Below are positions 55,382 through 64,000 of a DNA stretch of 64,000 nt, one piece after another. Each line of letters begins with the position of its first letter. Position 1 is the first letter of the stretch. The DNA comes from Dendrolimus kikuchii (taxonomy: Eukaryota > Arthropoda > Insecta > Lepidoptera > Lasiocampidae), in NCBI GenBank assembly GCA_019925095.2, contig CM034403.1, forward strand, positions 1,664,690 through 1,728,689. The letters run 5' to 3'. The position numbers and the translations under genes were made by a program. Below the pieces are notes generated by a model that was not told where the DNA came from, made no database searches, and was given only the letters and a program-made list of their open reading frames with translations.

Positions 55382-55420
55382 ATGGTGGAGGAATCCAGCA
55401 TAAACTCTAACAAACCCAAA
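55382..55420 (+). CDS. ave: aveugle, exon 1
   Basis: ATG in good context (CAGAAAATGG). It encodes MVEESSINSNKPK, phase 0, with donor AAA/GTAAGT. A short divergent N-terminus before the SAM domain, as in the fly protein. An upstream in-frame stop in TTTAAATAAAAG supports the start. Confidence 0.88.
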
Positions 55421-55720
55421 GTAAGTACTCGTTTATTATTTATGTTACAGCTAGACCTTGTATGTTAAACTTATCACTATCATCATCCTAGCTTTAAATC
55501 CCGATTGTGTAGTAACTTTTCGCAGCTTAGGGTTAGCACTCCAACTTTGTCTTCTCCACTTCACACTGTTTTCGGCATTCGTTAATATAATCTTGGGCTC
55601 GTTTATATTCCTCATGTAATTCTTAGATTTACTCCTTTTACCGCGATCTGGAGGCGCCATGGTTAATAGATACGTATTTATACTAATTATATATATTATG
55701 TAATTATATACGTATATAAT

Positions 55721-55826
55721 AATGTCAAAGAGGCAAGTGAGGTGTGTAAGAATAAGCCTAAATGGCACTCTGTTGTTCGTGCCTACCCCGCAAGGGAACT
55801 GGCGTGAAGTTATGTATGTATGTATG
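55721..55826 (+). pseudogene. RTE-like LINE, very short 3' end
   Basis: About 25 codons, stop and (TATG)n tail, in the first ave intron. Only 6 bp (TATAAT) are repeated at the flanks. Confidence 0.78.
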
Positions 55827-56149
55827 TATAATCACTATGTAAATCCATCGTAACATTTTTTGAATCTTATCTGTAGTATCTTTATTTTGAAATTAAAATA
55901 GAATATTTATTGCACATAAATACAAAATATTCTGTAATATCCGGTTATATAATTGTATATTGTTACATCATGTACATGGAATAATTTATGGCTACATAAT
56001 TAGCAAAGTTAAAACTGAGTAGTCCATCTATGTGCCAAAATCTGTCAAAACAGAAACCTTTGCAGATGCATCTATGAATATATTTCGGTTTATATAGTTT
56101 CACATAGCAGTTAAGATTTCTGTATATAAAGTCTTAAGTTTAATATTAA

Positions 56150-56390
56150 ATTGGACCGTGGGGTCCTGAGGCCATGAGCTTCAGGTGATCAGAGGGCTGG
56201 TGCTTACCTCGGCCAACAGATCAGTATGGCGATCCAGCGAGGAAACATAGCCAGCCTTCTGGGCACCTTACCCATAGAAAACGGTGATCTAGGCTCAGTA
56301 TTTTACTTATAGTCTTGAGGGACTATGAGTATATTTCAATACAATTTTTGTATTCGAATTTTTGTATTCGATTATATGTAACTTAATATC
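56150..56390 (+). pseudogene. LINE ORF C-terminus and 3' UTR
   Basis: Second copy of the tail at 3695-3965: FRWSEGWCLP-like frames are disrupted, but [19 protein letters not shown] is recognisable, ending in TTGAGGGACTATGAGTAT. Confidence 0.55.
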
Positions 56391-57496
56391 GACATATTAA
56401 ATTAATTAAGCAATAATTACATCTAGAGTGCAACACACATCGTCTTATTTTGTACTCCCCTCTAGCGGTTGAGCCTAGCTCCCGCGGCGATGTAACCATG
56501 GACTCTCGCCAGTGTTGCATCACCCTCTTCTAACGGGGTAACTATCATCAACGCACCACTCAACTTATTTAAACCATATAATTATAATGAAGTATATCGC
56601 TTGGTATACGGGAGACCGTTGAAATAAAAAGAACATTATATTGGTGGCTAAACAACTAGGATACTCTTCCTATGCACAGGGCTAAAGTCAGCACCAAGTC
56701 AAAGCTTCTATTTCTGTCCTTGTGGCTACTCCATATTTGTGTAAGCCTTTACACAGATCTCTTCAGATCTTATCAGACATTAGTATTACTGCACCAATAA
56801 TTGTTTTGGTAATTCTCTTGTGACCCATGTGCCATGTAGTAAGTTTTGTATCTCTATCATCCGTTGAACATACTCAAGTTTGGCACTAATAGACCAGTGC
56901 TAATCCCTTTGAAAATGGTAAAAAAAAGAAAAAAAATATAGTAGGATGAAACCCATTGGAACAGGAAGAGAATATAACAAAAGTGAAAGGAAAAATAATT
57001 TATGGGCAATCTGAGGTCCGGAATTGGTAGGGGTGAGTTTTTAAGGATAAAACATGGTTTATCTCGATTTCCGGCAAAACTACAAGTCCTATAGAAAAAA
57101 GTTAAATGGCAAAGTTGTAGGTAATAAAAAGATCTACAACTTTTGAATTTACACTTTTTTCACATAACCTCAAAATTTATGTGAAAAATTCAAATAACCA
57201 AATTTTAGGTTTTTTAGTTCTTTTATTAAAAAAAAATTCACAAAATTTGGTGAGAACTTATTTTTTATGTTCCAAACACACAATTTTTTTTATTTAAAAT
57301 ATTTATTTTTTCACCTTATTTTGACTTAATATTGAAAAACCACCCCAATTTTCAATCGAAAATTTTTGCGTCAAAATATCAGCTTTTTTAAAAAAGTGAG
57401 TGGGCTTTTTGTTTGTTGAAATCTCTACTTTCTGCTGGTATAAAAAAATATATATTACTATGGTAAATGTGCTCAGAAAATGCAAAGAAATAACAG
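56391..57496. other. No gene; ave intron 1
   Basis: AT-rich. 57000-57290 resembles the internal part of a multicopy AT-rich element (GGCAAAACTACAAGTCCTAT), unassigned. Confidence 0.35.
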
Positions 57497-57795
57497 GTAG
57501 TAAGGCCTTCCTGTAATGTGTACTGGTTAGTGCACACGTCCCCAACTCAAAAGGGCACGGGTTCGATCCTCGCCGGAACGCATGCACCACTTAGGCAGTT
57601 TTCTGACCTAATGTGCATATTGTTATAATTACCACATGCTAACAACGGTGAAGGAAAACATTGTGATGCAACTTGCAAAACGAGATAACCAATGTGTCAA
57701 ACCTGTCAAGCCGCCTTGGACGAGAGTGGCGGGTATACTATCCAATCCCCTATAGTGGGAGGCCGGAGCCCAGTAGTGGAACATTTATGGGCTGT
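57497..57795 (+). mobile_element. tRNA-derived SINE, family 1
   Basis: B box GGTTCGATCC (57560-57569) with a diverged A box (TGGTTAGTGC), the body as at 4481-4752, and ATTTATTTATTTA at the 3' side. Confidence 0.75.
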
Positions 57796-58027
57796 CATTT
57801 ATTTATTTATAAAAAACAAATAAAATTAAATACTAGAACTAAATAAAAAAGGGGGTATAATTATAGATAGAATATTGGTCCCAAACCACTGTCACTTATT
57901 GGGAACATTCCCAACAGGCTGGCCTCGTTGCCACATTGTATAGCAATGCTTAACCTTTGAGCAAAATAGACGTTAGCCCGTTGGTCACGTAAGAGATATA
58001 CCAAACATATTTTGTATTTAATTTCAG

Positions 58028-58141
58028 GCTAAAACCACTAGACCAAAAGCTGTATATCTATGGACAGAGGCTGATGTTCAGAAGTGGTTAAGGAGACACT
58101 GTAGTGATTATTATAATCTATATTGGGAAAGATTTCATGAG
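58028..58141 (+). CDS. ave: aveugle, exon 2 (SAM domain, first half)
   Basis: Acceptor TTTGTATTTAATTTCAG/GCT and donor GAG/GTAAAT, 114 nt, phase 0 both sides. It encodes AKTTRPKAVYLWTEADVQKW, then LRRHCSDYYNLYWERFHE. The Leu-Trp-Thr-x-x-Asp-Val start is the SAM helix 1 signature. Confidence 0.93.
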
Positions 58142-58504
58142 GTAAATATAATCCACACTTTTCGTAGAGGGCCTAAAGCGGCCCCTTTTTAAGATTTGTA
58201 TTGTTAATAATTTAGCTTGAGGGAGGCCTTTGTCGAAGGACAAGCTGAGAAGGAGGCAGATCATGATACCAATTAGCGGATTAGGTTTTCTTATTTGTTT
58301 TTTTTTCAGCAATAAATGCTATTTTTATTTATTTTATTTATTATTGTTAATATGACAAGTACCAAAATTAAATTAAACTTTATGCTACGTCGCCTATGTT
58401 TTACTATTAGCTGTATATCTAGATGTGTTAAATTCACTAAGCAATACTACAAAATGTTGGCAGGGAGTTTGTTGCATCACTTCTCCTTGAATAATAACTT
58501 AAAT

Positions 58505-58784
58505 CAGTGTTTTTCAACCTGTGGGGGTCGCAGTCTTACTCGGAGGGTCGCCAGCAAACGGGAAAAGGCAATTTAACTTTCTACTTCATATTTATGTACT
58601 TTCTAAGCTCAGCAGCTTTTTGCAGAGTATAAGGCCCTAATGATGAATATGAGTAACAAAATAGAGAAGAAACAAATGTAGTCTTTTAAATTACTGACTT
58701 GTTGGCTCTCTATAACACAAGGGAGTTGCCAAAGTTTTTCAACCTGTAAAGGGGTCACATGTTCAAAAAGATTGAAAAGCACTG
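58505..58784. mobile_element. hAT-like MITE
   Basis: TIRs CAGTGTTTTTCAACC and (reverse) CAGTGCTTTTCAATC. Flanks ACTTAAAT and ACATAAAT (58497-58504, 58785-58792) agree at 7 of 8. GGGTCGC and GGGGTCAC blocks are subterminal. Lies in ave intron 2. Confidence 0.75.
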
Positions 58785-58970
58785 ACATAAATTGTTTATA
58801 AAATGATGGTATAATCACGATTCATTATGTAAGAGGTAAAACTCAATTATTAAATAAAAACCTAAACCATAGAGGTTCCATGTTAAATTGTGTTAAATAT
58901 ATAGAAAAACTCTTTTAGATATATTAGGTATTTTTTTATATATCAATTAGTATTGACATCAACCACAGTA

Positions 58971-59150
58971 ATTGATCGTGTACTAGCAGAATGTCAGGAG
59001 CCTTAAGAACAGACAAGCGTGCATGACAAGAGTTATGAATATCAAAGAAGCAAGTGAGGTGTGTAAGAATAAGCCTGAATGGCGCTCTGTTGTTTGTGCC
59101 TACCCCGCAAGGTAACTGGCGTGAAGTTATGTGTGTATATATGTGTATGT
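58971..59150 (+). pseudogene. RTE-like LINE 3' end, 13-bp TSD
   Basis: About 45 codons with a small deletion after VLAE, stop, and a tail degraded to GTGTGTATATATGTG. Flanked by ATCAACCACAGTA at 58958-58970 and 59151-59163. Confidence 0.86.
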
Positions 59151-59163
59151 ATCAACCACAGTA

Positions 59164-60435
59164 TTAATGTATTATCAGTTTTTTTTTGTTTGAGAGGGTC
59201 TAATTTAACTAAAAGTTAAAATCTTAAAACAAAATAATAGTTTAAAATACCTTTTGCAAGATAAAGTTTATTGCTGAAATAGTCATTACAATTTAGTTAA
59301 TTAATTTAATTCACTAATTGGTATCCAATTCCCAGCTTGTCCTTCGACAAAGTCCTCCTTCAAGCGATTTGATGCCCATGTCTCTCTGTCTCTACAGGTT
59401 CAAAGTCAAAGTAATTTATTTGTTTGAAACATGGGTATTTGCAGATGTTATGCTAAGTCCCGAGTTACATGTTTCGCCCTGACAGGGATACAAACTTTTT
59501 GTAGTTTCGGTTACAAGCCGTATATTGTCCTTATGACTACATAGATTTTATGATTATATTATTGATTATATAACTGATTATGATGATCTTAGTTAACATT
59601 ACAACAAATATTTAATATACAATTTATTAGTTCTTAACCACAATGTCCCTACTGTGTTTCAAATTGTTCTCCCATCTCTTGTATTGTAGTCCTCTATGCC
59701 ATCCATCTTTTGGGTACCACTCCATTATTTTTCGTGTCCATTTGTTTTTATCATCTCAATGCATTTTTGAACTTAGTAAATTGATTAATTGTCAATAACT
59801 TTGTGTTTCAACTTCACTCCTATTACACTTCTTTTGATGCTGTTCTGATAAACTTTAATTTTACTAAGTTTGTAAGGGCTAGCAACAGCCGTACGTTGCC
59901 GTGTCAGCGATTTACGCCGACACGTGCATTTTAACATACATACATACATTCACACTTCACAGTAGTACTCATTTAGCACCGTACTCGGTCAATCGGCAAA
60001 ACAGCCGCTGATCTTAGCATAATCATGAACACCATCATTTTCATTACCATAATTCAGCAATGAACAATTAACATTCTAAAACATCTATCATTAACAATCA
60101 TATGTAGGAGAACACCCTACAAAGTTCTTTTTCCGTGAGCGACCAAGTCTGACATCCATATGTTAAAATTGGAAATAGACAGACTTTAAAAACTTTGTAT
60201 TTAGGGGTCCGTATTTCATGACTTCATGAAGAAAAAAATTTCGTAGCTCCAAATGTCGCTTACGATAAAATAGTGGTACAGGCTCGACATTATTGAATCA
60301 AATAGGCAATATATTCTAGTTTAATTCTCCTTTAAAGTTACCATAAACAGTTGTTTTTATCTTTTCTGTCATCTGTAGAGGCTTATCAATAGCTCAACCT
60401 TTGCCTGTCTATGTTTCTTAGTTGTTAAGATTACA
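59164..60435. other. No gene; ave intron 2 with LINE scraps
   Basis: 58205-58240 and 59336-59355 are inverted matches (GCCTTTGTCGAAGGACAAGC). 59630-59750 and 60120-60180 look like reverse remnants of LINE coding sequence. (CATA)n occurs at 59934-59948. Confidence 0.4.
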
Positions 60436-60770
60436 GCTGGAGTTTTTGGCGGGAACTGAAAGGAGACGTTGTGCTGTGCAGTTTTCTAAAAATGTGTAAA
60501 ATTACTCTAAAATGAACAATAGTTGTAGGATATTGATAGTTTTTGAGTAGTAATTATTTGTTTTTGCGAGAAATGTGAACTATATAGCCAAATGTGGCCT
60601 TTCGAGTTTTCACAACAACTCCGTTGAATGGCACTAGCTGATTACCTACAGTTCAGCTGTGCTACACATAGGTTTAGTAAAATGAAGAAACTATATTGTA
60701 AACTAAGATCTGGCTTAAAGGCCTAGCTGCCAAGCCATAAACTTAAATAAAATAAAATAAGATTACAGCT
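60436..60770 (+). mobile_element. Jockey-like LINE 3' UTR with tail
   Basis: Begins GGAGTTTTTGGCGGGAACTG and ends CCAAGCCATAAACTTAAATA then AAATAAAATAAAAT. The plus-oriented partner of 24841-25163. Confidence 0.7.
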
Positions 60771-60774
60771 GTTA

Positions 60775-60982
60775 GCTCTCAGAATACTAATATTATAAAG
60801 AGGTAAAGTTTGTTAGATTGTGACGTTGTAGGGGGTAATCTCTGGATTCTACTAAACCAATTTTAAAAATTCTTTTACTGTTGGAAAGCTACGTTAACAG
60901 GGAGTATCATAGGCTATATAACATGACGCTATATACATCAGGAGAGGGACAGAGCGCGGGTGAAACCGCGCCGGGCCGCTAG
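60775..60982 (+). mobile_element. Helitron-like element
   Basis: Second copy of 459-652, ending GAAACCGCGCCGGGCCGCTAG/T, immediately upstream of another Helitron-like element. Confidence 0.6.
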
Positions 60983-61016
60983 TAATCCCTATTAATATGA
61001 TAAATGCGAAAGTAAC

Positions 61017-61019
61017 TCT

Positions 61020-61050
<31 letters not shown>

Positions 61051-61110
61051 CGTCCGTCCGTCCGTCCGTCCGTCCGTCCGTCCGTCCGTCCGTCTGTCTG
61101 TCTGTCTGTT
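61017..61110. repeat. Compound (CTGT)n(CCGT)n(CTGT)n microsatellite
   Basis: About 7 CTGT, 13 CCGT and 4-5 CTGT units. It makes the Cys-Leu-Ser-Val / Arg-Pro-Ser-Val repeats of the meaningless frame at 60997-61317. Confidence 0.92.
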
Positions 61111-61427
61111 CCGTTTTCACAGAAAAACTACTGGACCGATTTGGCTGAAACTCAGTATATATATATTTTCGATGCCGAGAATGAACATAGGATATTTTTT
61201 ATCCCGAAAAATGGGATAGTTTCCGGGATAAAAATATATTTGTCTTTTTGTTTGTTATCCTTTTATGGAAAGACTATTGGACCGATTTGGCTGAAACTCG
61301 GTACATATATAATTTGAATACCGAGAGTGCCCAAGGGATACTTTTTATCCCGCATAATGGGATACATTTTGGGATAGATTTATGTAAAGTTTATCCCGGA
61401 AACTAGAACAGGTTTTGTGATTTTGTC

Positions 61428-61515
61428 CATTTCGTCTACTGGGTCCACTGGGTCCACTGGGTCCAGTTGGTCCACTGGCTCCACTGAGTCCACTTGGTCC
61501 ACTTGGACCATGTTA
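61428..61515. repeat. 9-bp minisatellite
   Basis: About nine units of CTGGGTCCA and variants (TTGGTCCAC, CTGGCTCCA) inside the Helitron-like element. Confidence 0.85.
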
Positions 61516-61728
61516 TCTATTTTGTCATTTATGTAGTTTACATATAGACGGGGGTGGTATAGTTTGCGTTATAAAATAAAGTGAATCTTTCGGGGGCAAA
61601 TGCATACAAATTTAATACAATGTAACCTGTACCACTTGCTTTTTAAACAAGAGATACGCACTAGAGGTTGACCCGCGGCACAGCCGCGGGGTAAACTCTA
61701 GTGATAATATAAAATTAATTTCTTTCAG

Positions 61729-61911
61729 CATGACATAACGGGGAGAGCATTAGTGCGTATAAATGACAACACACTTCTGCGCATGGGCATCACCAACAAG
61801 GAGCACAGGGAAGCCATCTGGAGAGAGATTCTAAAATTAAGACTGAAAACTGACATAGTGGAAATAAGAGATTTGGAACGGAGGCACAACTATTTTAACT
61901 ATGATTTGTGA
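61729..61911 (+). CDS. ave: aveugle, exon 3 (SAM domain, second half, and C-terminus)
   Basis: Acceptor TTAATTTCTTTCAG/CAT, 183 nt to TGA at 61909-61911. It encodes HDITGRALVRINDNTLLRMG, ITNKEHREAIWREILKLRLK and TDIVEIRDLERRHNYFNYDL. The whole protein is 111 aa: an N-terminal tail and one SAM domain (about residues 23-88), close to the fly Ave protein (about 106 aa). Ave binds the SAM domain of the scaffold CNK and is needed for Raf activation downstream of Ras (family knowledge). HDITGRALLRI and REAIWREI are near-invariant in this family as I remember it. Confidence 0.94.
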   Translation, partial: HDITGRALVRINDNTLLRMGITNKEHREAIWREILKLRLKTDIVEIRDLERRHNYFNYDL

Positions 61912-61994
61912 CAAACACAAGATGTCGAGACAATATCGAGTTCATTTTTATTATACATTTTTTATGCTTGTTGTTGTATAAAGAGGATAGTTTG

Positions 61995-62000
61995 AATAAA
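61995..62000 (+). promoter_or_regulatory. ave: ave polyadenylation signal
   Basis: Canonical AATAAA 84 bp after the stop, followed by a T-rich stretch (TTAATTGTTATTGTAG). Confidence 0.6.
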
Positions 62001-62133
62001 TTAATTGTTATTGTAGAAATTGTTGTACCAAGGCTTTGGTCATATGAAATTTTAGCAGATTTTGTGGAAAAATAATTTTCTCCATACCTTTCATTGAGTG
62101 TCTCAATGAAATTTGGCAAGGAGACATTAACAT

Positions 62134-62966
62134 TAGGGGTGTGCGAATAATTCGAACTTACGAATTATTCGAAACTCGAATCGAATAAATCGAAAAATCG
62201 AATGATTCGAAAAAAAATTGGGATTGATTCGAAAAATTTCGAATATTTTTTTTTTTTTTTTTAATATCCACAATCAGTCGCAACCCGACTTTAAATGAAT
62301 GGCTTGTGCTAATTTTTTATTAATGAGTGTGTTCTCCATTGAGAACACTACTCTTTGTTTTATGGAGAAGTCCTCTCCTGTAACTTTTGGATATCATGCC
62401 TTTTCAGCCGAGATGGGTACGTACGCTGCATTAACTTGACTGCCAATTTATTTACATAGTTACCATCTGCTCATGCATTCATATCTATCGGATAGACTAT
62501 TCCAAGTTCAAGAATCAGAAGAAAGCTCAGAACTACATTTCGAATAATTGGGAAAATTTCGAATAATTCGATTTTTCCCTAATTATTATACTATTCGCAA
62601 ATTTTCGAGTATTTTAAAACATTGCATGTGTAACCTTTTTCTTATAGATTTTTTTCCAACGGAAATTAATAATTATAAAAACCAATATGAATTGAAAAGA
62701 TCTCTTGCCAATATAGCATCTAGATTTTTATGTTACTGACAGAAATGAACATATATTGAAATTGAGCAATTGTTTTCTCCGGGTAATTGATTTTTAATCA
62801 AAAATTATATTATTCGTAAGTAGAATGATGAACGATGTAATGGAATTCAAATTGGAAACAATAGAAAATCCAGTGATATTTCGATAATTCGCGAATTGTT
62901 CGAATTATTCGATTCGAATCGGATATTAATATTCGATTCGATTCGAACGATATTCGCACACCCCTA
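62134..62966. mobile_element. hAT-like non-autonomous element
   Basis: TIRs of 16 bp (TAGGGGTGTGCGAATA and its reverse complement). Flanks ATTAACAT and ATTAAAAT (62126-62133, 62967-62974) agree at 7 of 8. Both ends are packed with TTCGAA/TCGAAT motifs in both orientations; the middle is unrelated AT-rich sequence with no transposase. It begins 134 bp after the ave polyadenylation signal. Confidence 0.82.
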
Positions 62967-62974
62967 ATTAAAAT

Positions 62975-64000
62975 CTGCATAACGACATAAGCTCTTGAAG
63001 TATGCGAAATAGGGGATGATACCTTGTATGGTGAACTCATGATTTGGGTTGCAGATATGAAAAATCATATCCGCATTTTGGTAAGAAACAAAGAAATACA
63101 AATTTCAGTATTTTTTCAAAATTGTCTCTCAAGGGGGTTGTCAAGTAGTACTTACATAATTTATAATCCACTTGTATGAAGGCGCGGGCACAGGTAGTAT
63201 ATTAAAAATATTTTATTATAAGTGTCATGTATTTGATAAGTGTCATCATCATCCAAGCATTAAGTCTTAAGTATGTTATAGATAATATATGAAAGTTTTA
63301 CTTAGTATGTAATATGTATCATAATAATATAGACTTTCGCTAGGTCTTGTTTATGTTCATGCAAAGCTCAAAACAATGTCACAGTAAGGACTAATCATTT
63401 AGATATTATATTAATACTGGTAGAATTTCTTCAACTTCAGCAGTTTACATGACATATTATGTATATACATTCCATTTCTTCCATGTTATAACAGTGACGG
63501 CAACCATTTTTAATAAACCTACAGCTACCTAGGCTGCAAATACCTACAATCTGGTTAAGATATACTGAAGACTTAATATGTCAGACAAGGATGTACGAAC
63601 TAAGTTCATTTGCCTGTCTTTATGGTAAATACTACTACTACCAATCAGTCTCCAGAATGTGTTTTGGAAATGTCCCGAATTTGATGAATTTATTATGCCA
63701 GAAGTAACATGAGTACAGACCGTCGTCATTATTAGATATATTTGAGTACTTGGCTCGAATTTTTACATTTCAGAGAGATTTTTTTTTGACCCCAAACAAT
63801 GGGATTCCACAAATCTAAATTGGGGAAAAATCACTCAATCTGAAGACGCTGCTACCAATATACATTGGAAAAGTGCGGCCAGAGTCTATTCCCGAATATA
63901 AGGAGTCACAAGCCTTCATGCGCGACATATTACCACACCTAAAATATTAATACCTCGCGTTACCCTAACTTATAGTACTTGCAATTCACGAAGGCAAGTG
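62975..64000. other. No gene seen
   Basis: AT-rich. A trace of a Helitron-type end (GGCGCGGGCACAGGTAG) is at 63181-63197. 63790-64000 is less AT-rich and may be the start of a repeat, unassigned. Confidence 0.35.

Larger units (their letters stand above)
60986..61701 (+). mobile_element. Helitron-like element with internal microsatellite
   Basis: Starts A/TCCCTATTAATATGATAAA and ends with hairpin CCCGCGG-CACAG-CCGCGGG and CTCTAG/T. The interior repeats CTACTGGACCGATTTGGCTG-like units twice (about 61127 and 61272). It lies just before ave exon 3. Confidence 0.7.

Noticed and set aside
61017..61110. Regular short direct repeats, CRISPR-like at first sight
   Set aside because: A pure tetranucleotide microsatellite with no spacers, in a eukaryotic genome.
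60997..61317. 106-codon ORF with Ser-Val-Arg-Pro repeats
   Set aside because: It is the translation of the CTGT/CCGT microsatellite inside a Helitron-like element.
63794..63850. Short frame starting MGFHKSKLGKNHS at the right edge, considered as a first exon
   Set aside because: It stops after about 14 codons, no donor is evident, and flanking sequence looks repeat-derived.

Overview
The window is nuclear DNA of an insect, most likely a moth or butterfly. It is AT-rich, carries spliced genes with short exons and long introns, and is packed with transposon families of lepidopteran type: RTE-like LINEs with tetranucleotide tails, Helitron-like elements ending in CTAG, tRNA-derived SINEs and hAT/Harbinger MITEs. 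Species cannot be fixed from the sequence alone.

Three protein-coding genes can be assembled from phase-consistent exons. (1) A pericentrin-like centrosomal coiled-coil gene (plp-like) runs on the minus strand. Its initiator exon is at 34579-34623, and six further exons extend leftward to 15851-15940. Together they encode 755 residues without a stop. The C-terminal part was not found in the window. (2) Protein phosphatase inhibitor 2 (I-2/PPP1R2) lies on the minus strand as two exons, 53595-53996 and 47236-47316, encoding 160 residues. (3) aveugle (ave), a small SAM-domain protein of the Ras/MAPK pathway, lies on the plus strand as three exons, 55382-55420, 58028-58141 and 61729-61911, encoding 111 residues. 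I-2 and ave are divergent, with 1.4 kb between their start codons, and that interval contains a recent 377-bp tandem duplication. A fourth, much weaker candidate is a one-exon ORF at 16162-16449 for a small membrane protein, oriented opposite to plp inside one of its introns.

Layout: 1-15.8 kb is almost wholly repeats, with no exon I could support. 15.8-34.6 kb is the plp-like gene, whose introns are filled with nested elements. 34.6-47.2 kb is intergenic, with a striking 80-bp palindrome, a jockey-like LINE end and foldback elements. 47.2-54.0 kb is I-2, with LINE relics in its single intron. 55.4-62.0 kb is ave. 62.1-64 kb holds a hAT element and then unassigned sequence.

The most informative result in Part 2 is the insertion anatomy. 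Eleven RTE-like insertions carry 11-14 bp target-site duplications. Four hAT-like elements carry 8-bp duplications, two exact and two 7/8. One hAT contains two oppositely oriented RTE insertions. Several gene exons survive as islands with only tens of bases of intron left between transposons. A 12-nt in-frame microexon candidate follows the large plp coiled-coil exon. I found no CRISPR array, operon, rRNA gene or free-standing tRNA gene.
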